A stretch of DNA of 64,000 nt from Cyanobacteria bacterium OH_PDB_230 (GTDB lineage Bacteria > Cyanobacteriota > Vampirovibrionia > Gastranaerophilales > Gastranaerophilaceae). The position numbers were made by a program, and so were the translations under genes. This document shows, piece after piece, positions 18,264 through 27,011 of this stretch (position 1 is its first letter; every line of letters starts with the position of its first letter). The notes below the pieces were generated by a model. The model worked only from the letters and a program-made list of their open reading frames with translations. It did no database searches and was not told the origin of the DNA. The stretch is taken from NCBI GenBank assembly GCA_023421795.1, contig JAEZSO010000002.1, positions 992,001 to 1,056,000 on the forward strand. The letters are read 5' to 3'.

Positions 18264-20072
18264 TTAAATATTTAGTTTGTATTCCTGAACCCACTTCACC
18301 CCATAATGCATAACGTATAAGAATAAATATTCTCTATATTTCAGATACATCCATAAAGGATTTTTATACGCTTCATTGCAGGTCAAAGTGCACAATTTTA
18401 TAATATCACTTAATTCTTGCTTTGTCATACCAATTCCTTGGAAATCATATGTTGGAGAGAACTCATCTTGTTGTTCGCTCACACCTACTATTCCGTAAGA
18501 TTCAGAGTGTTCCCTGAGTTTTGTGTGTTTTCCCATTGTGAAAACACTTCTGCCATAAGAATTTATTATGTCGTTGTTTTTGCAAAGCATTTCGATTGTG
18601 GATTTCGCATCCTCTGTTGTTTCAGCAGGGAAACCAAAGAATATAAAAGCAAAGTTCCATATGTCAGATTCTGACGAATTTCTGAGAATTTCAAACCTTT
18701 TTTCAAGGTCAATTCCTTTGTTTATCAGTTCCATAATTTTTTCGGAACCTGATTCTAATCCCCAAAGAAGCATTCTTAAGCCTGATTTTCTTGCTTTTGC
18801 AAGAATTTCTTTAGAAAAAGCTGTTTCTAATCTGGCATTGGAAAAATAGTTTATTTTCAAATTTTCTTCTTCGATTTTATTCGCCATCTCTTCAAAATAA
18901 GAAGGGCTAACCGATTCATCTATGAATTCAAAGTTGGAAATGTTGTATTTTTCTTTAATCTCTTTGAGTTGGTTTACTAATTTATTTATGTTTTTTACAT
19001 TGAAATTTTGTCCGAAATCCTGATCGCAAAAGCTGCATTTACCCCAATAACAGCCTTTACTTGTTTGAAAAGGCATAACAACCTCTGGCGAAAAATATTT
19101 TTTAAAATCAAAACCTGATAAGTCTATATTTGCTAATTCATCAAGTTTTTTGGGCAAAGCTTTTTTATTTATTTTTATTATATTGTTTTCATCTTTATAC
19201 ACAAGATTAGAAACTTCTTCTATTGGAATTTCGCCATTTAAGTATTTGGCAAGGTCTAAAACAGGTTTTTCGCCTTCTTCTACAAGTACGGAGTCGGCAA
19301 ATAAATCAAAAAATTCTGGTCTTTTCTGTAAATTTTCTACTACTCTTCCAAAAAAGTTGCCGCCGATATTTACATGAGCACTTGTCTTTGTTTTTAATAT
19401 GTTGGCCAAGGTTAAACCCGGAATGACCTGAGATGAAGAATTTATGGAAATCCCTATATAATCAGCTTTTCTGTCTAATATTTCTTGAATATTTTCATCG
19501 AAATAGTCAATGAACATATTTGTAGCTTCATCAAACACATGATGCTTTATGCTTTCATAATTAAGTTTGAAAAGAGGGTTTGTATAGCTGTCGAACGATA
19601 GTTTAGCCGGTGAGTAAGGCAATGATATTATCTCAAGAGCAGTTTCAATAATATTCAAGGATTTGATGCAAGATTCAGGATTAAAAAAACCTTCGTTTGA
19701 TTTTATGGTATTAACTGCATCGTCAACAACTTTGTATATATTTTCAAGCTGGTATGTTTTGTTTTGCTTGTATTCTTTTATTTTGGAATACTTAACCATC
19801 AGGGTTTGGATTTCAAATGGATAATCCGTGAAACTTTTTGTTGGGGAATGATGTTTTGCTATTTCTTTTAATAAATCAGAGAAAATTATATTTGTTTTAT
19901 CAAGCATTCTCTCTACAAAAGAAGAGTTTAATATTTTGTTGTAAAAATCGATATTTAAATCTATAGCTTCAGCGTCGAAGCCTTCGTTTTTAAACTGTCC
20001 CAGAAGTGTAGGGATGGCAAAATGCGGGCTTATCGGTGTCCATTGCGGAGGGAATAACAATAGTATTTTCAT
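18264..20072 (-). CDS. B12-binding-type radical SAM protein, paralogue 1 of 5
   Basis: 602 residues. N-terminal part is a cobalamin-binding-type Rossmann fold: LLLFPPQWTPISPHFAIPTL, followed by FDAEAIDLNIDFYN, and later GISINSSSQVIPGLTLANIL and VNIGGNFFGR with VEEGEKPVLDLAKYL. The radical SAM motif CxxxCxxC is GCYWGKCSFCD (near residue 350), followed by FEFIDESV and LLWGLESGSEKIMELINKG. Enzymes of this layout do methylations or rearrangements using cobalamin and SAM on peptides, lipids or small molecules. It is the left-most of five paralogues in an array to 28844 and is head-to-head with a 49-aa peptide gene. ATG start at 20072. Substrate unknown; cobalamin binding itself is inferred from fold order. 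Confidence 0.82.
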   Translation of the reverse strand: MKILLLFPPQWTPISPHFAIPTLLGQFKNEGFDAEAIDLNIDFYNKILNSSFVERMLDKTNIIFSDLLKEIAKHHSPTKSFTDYPFEIQTLMVKYSKIKEYKQNKTYQLENIYKVVDDAVNTIKSNEGFFNPESCIKSLNIIETALEIISLPYSPAKLSFDSYTNPLFKLNYESIKHHVFDEATNMFIDYFDENIQEILDRKADYIGISINSSSQVIPGLTLANILKTKTSAHVNIGGNFFGRVVENLQKRPEFFDLFADSVLVEEGEKPVLDLAKYLNGEIPIEEVSNLVYKDENNIIKINKKALPKKLDELANIDLSGFDFKKYFSPEVVMPFQTSKGCYWGKCSFCDQDFGQNFNVKNINKLVNQLKEIKEKYNISNFEFIDESVSPSYFEEMANKIEEENLKINYFSNARLETAFSKEILAKARKSGLRMLLWGLESGSEKIMELINKGIDLEKRFEILRNSSESDIWNFAFIFFGFPAETTEDAKSTIEMLCKNNDIINSYGRSVFTMGKHTKLREHSESYGIVGVSEQQDEFSPTYDFQGIGMTKQELSDIIKLCTLTCNEAYKNPLWMYLKYREYLFLYVMHYGVKWVQEYKLNI

Positions 20073-20203
20073 TTTAGATGCTCGTAACTTTCTAGATTCT
20101 AATATAAGTGTAATTTAATGTTGAGCTTTATATAAGCATTTAAAAGATTATGCTTTACAAAACTTAATAATCAATAAAAAAAAGTAAATTTTCAAAACGA
20201 TAT

Positions 20204-20215
20204 ATACTTTATATA
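20204..20215 (+). promoter_or_regulatory. Shared promoter word, copy 3 (49-aa peptide and EF-hand gene)
   Basis: ATACTTTATATA, ending 29 bases before the ATG of the 49-aa gene. Same 12-mer as upstream of both CHAP genes. Confidence 0.55.
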
Positions 20216-20244
20216 TTCAAGAGATATTAAGATGGAGTATTTAT

Positions 20245-20394
20245 ATGAAAGTAGATGATTTTATTTTAGAAGATGCCAAAATGGAAATTCTCGGAAATGG
20301 CATAACGGGTAACGGAGTTTCGACAATTGAATCTTTTGATTTCAGCCAAATGTTTTCAGTTTTACCAACAGATATCGGTGGAAACGGATTCTAA
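20245..20394 (+). CDS. 49-aa peptide, possible substrate of the adjacent radical SAM enzymes
   Basis: ATG at 20245 with GATGGAG 9 bases upstream. The peptide begins MKVDDFILEDAKMEILGNG, contains a GNGITGNG stretch and ends PTDIGGNGF. An acidic leader-like N-terminus, glycine/asparagine-rich motifs, small size and position between B12-type radical SAM genes are the usual features of a modified-peptide precursor, but that is inference. It has its own shared-type promoter and precedes the EF-hand gene by 55 bases. It could instead be a short structural or regulatory protein of the EF-hand group. No family recognised. Confidence 0.6.
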   Translation: MKVDDFILEDAKMEILGNGITGNGVSTIESFDFSQMFSVLPTDIGGNGF

Positions 20395-20449
20395 ATAAAA
20401 AGATCAAGTAATAAATTAGAGATATTAAATAAGAGATGGAGATAGAGAT

Positions 20450-21271
20450 ATGACACTTTCAACAAAAATAACAAACGAAGAATATATTAAATCCTTACAA
20501 CAAAGAGGTTTAGATACAACAAATGTTCGTAAAGGTGATGCGGATTTCGTTGATTATGTTACTTCACTAGGTGGTAACGTTCAAAGCTTAGTAATGGACA
20601 GCTTTGATGCTGAACACGTAGCAGAAGATACAGCTTTACAAAACAAATTAGCAGCTGGATGGCAAGCAAATAATTTTAAAGACTATAAAGCTATACAATC
20701 ATACTGTAAAGCAAACGGCATAAAATGCGAAGTTTCATATGTTAAAACTTCATACATAGTAGATAACTATGCGGCATCAAAATACAAAGGAAACAAAAAC
20801 GCTACAACCGGTTCTATCGCAGTATATACATTCAGAGATGCTAACGGTGGCGAAATCAAAATCGCGGATGCAAACGGCAACGGCGGTTTGGAAACCGAAG
20901 AATTGTTTATGAACGAAATTTTAACAGGAGTAACAGCAGACATCGCAGCATCAAGAGATGCAATTAGCAGTCAGGCAGTTAACAGCCCAGTTGACGCTGC
21001 AAGTACTGATGGCGCTGACTATAGCATGTTTAAGAAAGATGATGCAAATGCTAATGGAACTGAAGATACAAAAGAAGAATCTGAAGAAAATTCTGATCCA
21101 AGAGTAAATGTTTCTTCCGGTAAATTTGAAACTTTAGTTAAAGAACAAATGGAGCTAAGAGGCTGGTCAGAAGCTGTCGCAAAAGAATATGTGTTACTCA
21201 CTTATTCTGTAGATGGAATGGAAGACAAAGATGCCTTCAACGTAGAAATAAAGCTGGACCAAGCAGCATAA
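20450..21271 (+). CDS. EF-hand-containing hypothetical protein, 273 aa
   Basis: ATG at 20450 after GGAGATAGAGAT. Residues ~140-155 contain an EF-hand-like loop (IADANGNGGLETEELF). The N-terminal half (KITNEEYIKSLQQRGLDTTN, then a compact alpha/beta region) is not recognised; a Ser/Asp/Glu-rich linker (~180-220) leads to a C-terminal helical part. No signal peptide, CHAP or membrane segment is seen. It follows the 49-aa peptide in the same transcript and shares the promoter word with the two CHAP proteins, so it probably belongs to the same regulon of calcium-binding proteins. A strong terminator follows. Confidence 0.75.
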   Translation: MTLSTKITNEEYIKSLQQRGLDTTNVRKGDADFVDYVTSLGGNVQSLVMDSFDAEHVAEDTALQNKLAAGWQANNFKDYKAIQSYCKANGIKCEVSYVKTSYIVDNYAASKYKGNKNATTGSIAVYTFRDANGGEIKIADANGNGGLETEELFMNEILTGVTADIAASRDAISSQAVNSPVDAASTDGADYSMFKKDDANANGTEDTKEESEENSDPRVNVSSGKFETLVKEQMELRGWSEAVAKEYVLLTYSVDGMEDKDAFNVEIKLDQAA

Positions 21272-21278
21272 TTTATAA

Positions 21279-21304
21279 AAAAAGACCCTTCAAGGGTCTT
21301 TTTT
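21279..21304. terminator. Bidirectional terminator after the EF-hand gene
   Basis: Stem AAAGACCC/GGGTCTTT with 5-base loop TTCAA and long A and T tracts on the two sides. Ends the 20245-21271 transcript and, on the other strand, the converging radical SAM gene. Confidence 0.9.
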
Positions 21305-21323
21305 TTGTCTGTTAATCGATAAA

Positions 21324-23114
21324 TTACGTTTTATAATGCTTAACCCCATTTATGCCATGGTGGCAAATATATAAAAACAAGTAATGGTAGCTTTTGCAGT
21401 ATTTCCACAATCCTGTATCATAATATTTTATTACAACATCCAGAAGAAGGTTTCGTTTTTGCTGGATAGACTCGTTGCTTCTACCCTTTTCTGTAAAATT
21501 TAAAAAAGTAGCGAATTCCTCTATATAAGAAATATCTTCTATTCCATATTTTTCAGGATTGAATTTTACTTCAGAATGTCTGCCCAAACCAAAGGTGCAA
21601 AATGAGCAAGAGTGTAGTATTTCTGAATTCGATTTTAGAAATTCGATTGTTTCTTCTGCTTCTTTCATCGTTTCGGTGGGGAAATCAAAAAAGCCGAATC
21701 CATGGTTCCAAATGTCTGCTTCAGCTGCTGACTTAATGATGTCTACTCTTTTTTTTATGTCTACACCTTTATTCATAAGCTCCATTATTCTTTCAGAACC
21801 CGATTCTATCCCCCACATTACCATCCTAAGCCCTGACTTTCTTAGTTTTTTGAACAGTTCAGGGGTGAATTCTTTGTCCGTTCTCACCGGACAGTAATAA
21901 TTTATGTCCAGTTTATTTTCAATTATTTTATCTGCAATTTTCTCTAAGTAATTTGGATGTATCGACTCATCTACGATACAGAATTTCGATACGTTAAATT
22001 TCTTTTTGTAATCTTTTAATTCTTGTATTAACAAATCAACATCTTTTACGCTGTATTCTTTTCCGTAAGGAATGTCGCAAAAGGTGCATTTGCCCCAATA
22101 ACATCCTCTTGTTGTTTGTAGTGGCAGGACGATTTCTGGTGTTATATATTTGGAAAAATCAAAACCTTTAAAGCTTGGCACTTCAAATTGGTTTAGCATT
22201 AAAGGATTACATTTCGCGGTACTTATTATTTCGTTATTTTTTTTGTAGACGATATTAGGTACCTCTTCAATATTTATTTTTCCATCTATATGTTTTGCAA
22301 GTTCTACAATTGGTTTTTCACCTTCATTTATTAAAATGGAGTCTGCGAACAGGTCGAAAAAGTCCGGGTATTTTTTTACTTCTTCAATAATCCTGGAAAG
22401 GTAATTGCCGCCTAAAGCTATATGAGCCTCGGTGTTTTGTTTTAAAAGGTTTGCAAGTGTTAACCCCGGGAGAAGCTGGTTATGAGAAGTTATTGATATT
22501 CCTATTAACTTAGGTTTTTTCTTTTTAATTAGAAGAATCCATTTTTCATAATAATCCTTAAATATATTTGTGGATGAATAAAAGATATTATATTTTAGGG
22601 ATTTATAATCCAGATTTAAAATAGGGTTGTCATAACCGTCGAGTAAAATTCTCATAGGAGAATAAGGAAGAGATGATAACTCCAGCGCTAATCCTGTTGT
22701 TTTAACTGCATCTACAAGCGTTTCGAGATTGTAAAATCTCTTTTTGTTTTTTATGGTAGAAACTGCTTTTTCTATATCTTTTGGTAGCTTTTTTAGAAGA
22801 TGCGATTTCTTTTCTAAATATTTTTGAATTCTTTCGTTTTTAAGGATAATTTCTTTAATTTCTATAGGGTAATCATTTATGTCGTTTTTGTCATACTTTT
22901 GGGCTTCTAGCCTGATTTCGGGCTCAATTTTTTTTAAATATTTAGCCGTTTTCTCTAGGTATGATTTTTTTAAAATGTCATTATAGAATTCTACGCTTAA
23001 ATCCATAGCTTCGGCATCGAAGCCTTCATTTTCCAGCTGGCCGAGCAAAGATGGTATAGCGAGATATGGTGCCATAGGAGGCCATATAGGTGGAAAAATT
23101 AATAATGTTTTCAA
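21324..23114 (-). CDS. B12-binding-type radical SAM protein, paralogue 2 of 5
   Basis: 596 residues. Same order as paralogue 1: LLIFPPIWPPMAPYLAIPSL, FDAEAMDLSVEFYN, a middle GISITSHNQLLPGLTLANLL / ALGGNYLSR, then GCYWGKCTFCDIPYGK carrying CxxxCxxC, VDESIHPNYL and VMWGIESGSERIMELMNKG. TTG start at 23114, with GGAG 7 bases upstream; no ATG in frame at the conserved N-terminus. First gene after the divergent 49-aa/EF-hand unit and last of the reverse-strand run 28844 to 21324. Gap to the next paralogue 84 bases. Confidence 0.82.
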   Translation of the reverse strand: MKTLLIFPPIWPPMAPYLAIPSLLGQLENEGFDAEAMDLSVEFYNDILKKSYLEKTAKYLKKIEPEIRLEAQKYDKNDINDYPIEIKEIILKNERIQKYLEKKSHLLKKLPKDIEKAVSTIKNKKRFYNLETLVDAVKTTGLALELSSLPYSPMRILLDGYDNPILNLDYKSLKYNIFYSSTNIFKDYYEKWILLIKKKKPKLIGISITSHNQLLPGLTLANLLKQNTEAHIALGGNYLSRIIEEVKKYPDFFDLFADSILINEGEKPIVELAKHIDGKINIEEVPNIVYKKNNEIISTAKCNPLMLNQFEVPSFKGFDFSKYITPEIVLPLQTTRGCYWGKCTFCDIPYGKEYSVKDVDLLIQELKDYKKKFNVSKFCIVDESIHPNYLEKIADKIIENKLDINYYCPVRTDKEFTPELFKKLRKSGLRMVMWGIESGSERIMELMNKGVDIKKRVDIIKSAAEADIWNHGFGFFDFPTETMKEAEETIEFLKSNSEILHSCSFCTFGLGRHSEVKFNPEKYGIEDISYIEEFATFLNFTEKGRSNESIQQKRNLLLDVVIKYYDTGLWKYCKSYHYLFLYICHHGINGVKHYKT

Positions 23115-23198
23115 AATTTTGCTCCGTTAAGGATTTATCCAAATCTGATTATACATTAAAGGGTAATAATAGTCATTATTTAAGGGTTATTTGTTATT

Positions 23199-25001
23199 TT
23201 AGCTTTTTAATTTATAAGTTTTAAGAGTATTAGTTCCGTATTTTGCTAAATATAAAAACACGTATTCTTCAGTGGTTGGAACATTGTTAAAAATTGGCAC
23301 TTCAAAAAATTTTCCCAAAGTATGTTCGCATTTTTGTTTTATTTTTTCTTTTTCTTCTTCGCTAAGGGTATTTCCTTTATATTCAAGAATGTTGCGGAAA
23401 TCTGTGTTTTTAGGGCCGATGTAACTTAGGCCATATTTTTCAGGTTCTTTTTCCACATTAGAGTTTTTGGTAAGTTCAAAGAAAGTGATTCCGCATGAAT
23501 GGATTATTTTTGAATGTTTTTCCAGAGTGTTCACGGTCTCTAGAGCTTCATCAAAAGTTTCTGTTGGGAAACCAAAGAACGCATAACCATGGTTCCATAT
23601 ATCTTCATCAGCCGCATCTTGCAAAATTTGGAATCGGTTGTCGAAGTCTACACCTTTATTTAATACTTTCATAACTCTCTCAGAACCAGCCTCTATACCC
23701 CATAGAACCATTCTTAACCCGGATTTTCTTAGTTTGTGAAGTATTTCTTTTGTGAATCCGGCTTCTGTCCTTGCGCAGCTGTAATAGTTTATGTTTAATT
23801 TCGATTCAATGATTTTTTCCGCAAATTGTTCATAATATTTAGGCGGAATCGATTCATCTACGAGTTCAAAATTTGATACCCCGTATTTTTTCTTGTATTC
23901 TTTTATTTCGCTGATCAAATCATCTACGTTTTTGCTGCTATATTCTTTCCCGTATGGGATATCGCAAAATGCACATTTGCCCCAATAACAGCCTCTATTT
24001 GTTTCCAGAAGCAATACTATTTCTGGCGTCAAATACTTGGAAAAGTCGTACCCTTTGTACGAAGGCTTTGGTATTTGATTAAGCCTTAAAGGTTTACAAA
24101 CTTCATTGATAATTACTTTATCGTCTTTTTTATATATAAGATTTGATATGTCGTCTATAGGTAGGTTTTGCTCAATTCTTTTAGCAAGTTCTGTTATCGG
24201 GATTTCTCCTTCATTATAAAGAACTGAATCAGCAAAGGTATCAAAGAAATCGGGGTAGTTCAAGAAAGAACCTTTTGTTCTTGAAAAATAGTTACCGCCG
24301 ATTGTGATGTGGGCATCTGTGTGTTTTTTTAACAAATTCGCAAGAGTTAATGCCGGTATAATTTGATTTTTCGAGCCTACGGAAATCCCTATGAGATTAG
24401 GTTTTTTCTTTAATATCTTAGGAATCCATTTTTTGTAATATTCAGCAAAAATGTTTGTAGAATGTGAAAATACGATGTTTTTTATCGATTCATAATCCAT
24501 TTCAAATAAAGGATTCTGATAGCCATATAAGGCAATTCGGGCTGGAGCATATGGAAGAGAAATGATTTCAAGTGCCGCAGATATGGTTCTCATAGCTCTT
24601 ATATATGATTCAGGCTTGTAGAATTCTTTTTTGCTTCGGATTATAGATATAGCTTTTTTAATTTCTTTTGGAACGATTTTTAGTTGGTGTGATTTTTTAT
24701 TTAAGTATTTTTGAATAGAGTCGTTTTTTAAAATTAATTCTTTGTTTTCAAAAGATAAATTTTCAAATTCTTCTTTATCTATATCATTTGCTTTGGTTTT
24801 AGTTTCTTCAGCAACCTTATTTAGTTCTTTTATTGTTTTATCAAGATAAGACTTTTTTAAAAGATCGTTGTAAAATTCCACATTAATATCAAGCGCTTCT
24901 ACATCTACGCCTTCTTTTTCCAATTGTCCCATTAGTGAAGGAATGGCCAGATGAGGGGCCACAGGATGCCATATAGGAGGAAATATTAATAGGGTTTTCA
25001 A
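23199..25001 (-). CDS. B12-binding-type radical SAM protein, paralogue 3 of 5
   Basis: 600 residues. LLIFPPIWHPVAPHLAIPSL at the N-terminus, GISVGSKNQIIPALTLANLL and TIGGNYFSR in the B12-type domain, GCYWGKCAFCDIPYGK for the 4Fe-4S/SAM site, and VLWGIEAGSERVMKVLNKG downstream. TTG start at 25001 with CGGAG 8 bases upstream. A TATAAT-type promoter (ATGTATAATTATATTAGG on the reverse strand) lies in the 165-base gap upstream, so this gene can be expressed apart from the next. Paralogues 2 and 3 resemble each other most at the N-terminus. Confidence 0.82.
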   Translation of the reverse strand: MKTLLIFPPIWHPVAPHLAIPSLMGQLEKEGVDVEALDINVEFYNDLLKKSYLDKTIKELNKVAEETKTKANDIDKEEFENLSFENKELILKNDSIQKYLNKKSHQLKIVPKEIKKAISIIRSKKEFYKPESYIRAMRTISAALEIISLPYAPARIALYGYQNPLFEMDYESIKNIVFSHSTNIFAEYYKKWIPKILKKKPNLIGISVGSKNQIIPALTLANLLKKHTDAHITIGGNYFSRTKGSFLNYPDFFDTFADSVLYNEGEIPITELAKRIEQNLPIDDISNLIYKKDDKVIINEVCKPLRLNQIPKPSYKGYDFSKYLTPEIVLLLETNRGCYWGKCAFCDIPYGKEYSSKNVDDLISEIKEYKKKYGVSNFELVDESIPPKYYEQFAEKIIESKLNINYYSCARTEAGFTKEILHKLRKSGLRMVLWGIEAGSERVMKVLNKGVDFDNRFQILQDAADEDIWNHGYAFFGFPTETFDEALETVNTLEKHSKIIHSCGITFFELTKNSNVEKEPEKYGLSYIGPKNTDFRNILEYKGNTLSEEEKEKIKQKCEHTLGKFFEVPIFNNVPTTEEYVFLYLAKYGTNTLKTYKLKS

Positions 25002-25166
25002 CTGTGCATCTCCGTATAGGTTTCGTACCTAATATAATTATACATTAATAATTAGTTATGCATTAATGAAATTATTAAATTAAATAGAATTATTGAATAG
25101 AATGAAGCTCTATTCGTATAAGTTTAGAGGCAGAATTGCAAACATTTAATTTGATGGCAGGTTCTA

Positions 25167-26981
25167 TTAAGCAGATTCTTCCTGAAGACTTTTGATAAAG
25201 TTTTTAACCCATTCCATACCATAATGAGAAATGTACAAGAAAAGATAGTCTCTGTTAGGGAAATACCTTTCTAAAGCATCACTTCCGATTTTTTTTGTAA
25301 CATCTTTAAGCTGTCTTATCAGTTCTTTTTTTTCTTCTTTTGAATGGACTTGCCCTTCAAAATTTAAAAATACCTCAAAGTTATTTTCCGGTAGTTTAAT
25401 ACTTTTTATTTTATAGAAGTCTTGATTTTTATTTATGTGGGAATATTTAGCTAAAGAGAAATGGCCATGGGCAACTGAATTGATTATATCCGTGTTTGCG
25501 TTTATTAAATTAATTGTTTCTTGTGCTTCTTCCATTGTTTCTGTCGGAAAGCTAAAGAAAAGAAAACAATTATTCCATATGTCTGCTTCAGCTGAATTTC
25601 TTAAAATATCGATTCTGTTGCTGAAGTTTTCACTTTTGTTAATGAGTCTAAAGATTCTTTCGGAGCCTGTTTCCAATCCCCATTGCAATAATCTTAAACC
25701 GGACTCCCTTGCTTGATTCAACAATTCTTTGCTAAAGGCGTCTTCTATGCGGCTACAAGCTTTGTAATTTATTTGAAGGTTATTGTTAATCAATTCTTTT
25801 GACAGTTCATTCAGATAATACGGGTTCAAGGATTCATCGACTATTTCAAAGTGATTTATTTTATACTTCTCTGTATAATTTTTTATTTCCTCTATTACTT
25901 TGTCGATTTTTTTTATGCTGTATGTTTTTCCGTATGGAATATCACAAAAAGAACACTTGCCCCAATAGCATCCTCTGGCGGTTTGGATTTGAAGGATAAC
26001 ATCAGGCGTCAAGTATTTAGAGAAATCAAATCCTTTATAACTTGGAAGCTGAGTTTCTGATATCTCCAACTGACAGGGGATATTATTAGTGATTATTTTC
26101 TTTTTTTGCTTGTAAATTATATTTGAAACTTTTTCTATCGGTAATTCTTTGTTCAAAAATTTCAAAAGCTCAACAATAGAATTTTCTCCGCTTTCAAAAA
26201 GGACCGCCTGTGCAAAAGTATCAAAAAAATCCGGGCATTTAGATAATGTATCAAGGGTTCTTGTAAAATAGCTTCCACCTATGGCTATATAAGCGTTTGT
26301 TTCCTTTTTCAACATCCTCGCAAGAGTTAAACCTGCCAGCATTTGGTGATAAGAAGCTATCGATATTCCTACAAATTTAGGTTTTTGTTCCTTTATTTTT
26401 TTTACCCATTTTTCAAAAAACTCAATATATATATTAGTGGATTTTGAGGATGTATTATATTTAATGACATCATAATCAAGCGATAGCAGGGGATTTTTAT
26501 GCCCCGGAAAAAATACATTTGTCGGTGCATATGGGAGAGAGGCTATTTCTAGCGCCGCAGATATTATTTGTATTGATTTCTTATAAGATTGAGGATTATA
26601 AAATTCTTCTTTGTTTTTAATCGCTGCTACTGCTTTATCAATTTCATTAGGAATGATTTTGAAAAAATCGGATTTTGTTTCTAAATATGTTTGTATAATC
26701 TTGTTTTTAAGGATTATTTCCCTTGTTTTGATTGGATAATCCCATAAACGTTTACTATTGTATTTTTTTGCTTCTTTTTGGATTTTCTCTTCAATTTCTT
26801 CAACTTTTTTTATACTTTTTTCAAGATATGTTTTTTGTAATACCTCGTTATAAAATTCTATATTCAAATCTAAAGCTTCTACTTCAAAACCTGCTTGTTC
26901 AAGTTGGGCCATCAAAGCCGGGATGGCAAGATAAGGACCTGTAGGTTGAAACATTGGTGGTGAAATGAGTAAGTTTTCCAA
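25167..26981 (-). CDS. B12-binding-type radical SAM protein, paralogue 4 of 5
   Basis: 604 residues. N-terminus LLISPPMFQPTGPYLAIPAL (PP-x-P pattern kept), B12-type middle GISIASYHQMLAGLTLARML / AIGGSYFTR, motif GCYWGKCSFCDIPYGK, then VDESLNPYYL and LQWGLETGSERIFRLINKS. The WGxExGSER element common to the array is retained with changes, so the enzyme is probably active but on a different substrate. TTG start at 26981 with GGAG 7 bases upstream. Only 30 bases separate it from paralogue 5, so these two are co-transcribed. Confidence 0.82.
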   Translation of the reverse strand: MENLLISPPMFQPTGPYLAIPALMAQLEQAGFEVEALDLNIEFYNEVLQKTYLEKSIKKVEEIEEKIQKEAKKYNSKRLWDYPIKTREIILKNKIIQTYLETKSDFFKIIPNEIDKAVAAIKNKEEFYNPQSYKKSIQIISAALEIASLPYAPTNVFFPGHKNPLLSLDYDVIKYNTSSKSTNIYIEFFEKWVKKIKEQKPKFVGISIASYHQMLAGLTLARMLKKETNAYIAIGGSYFTRTLDTLSKCPDFFDTFAQAVLFESGENSIVELLKFLNKELPIEKVSNIIYKQKKKIITNNIPCQLEISETQLPSYKGFDFSKYLTPDVILQIQTARGCYWGKCSFCDIPYGKTYSIKKIDKVIEEIKNYTEKYKINHFEIVDESLNPYYLNELSKELINNNLQINYKACSRIEDAFSKELLNQARESGLRLLQWGLETGSERIFRLINKSENFSNRIDILRNSAEADIWNNCFLFFSFPTETMEEAQETINLINANTDIINSVAHGHFSLAKYSHINKNQDFYKIKSIKLPENNFEVFLNFEGQVHSKEEKKELIRQLKDVTKKIGSDALERYFPNRDYLFLYISHYGMEWVKNFIKSLQEESA

Positions 26982-27011
26982 AAAATATCTCCTTAATAAA
27001 TGCCGTTATAA

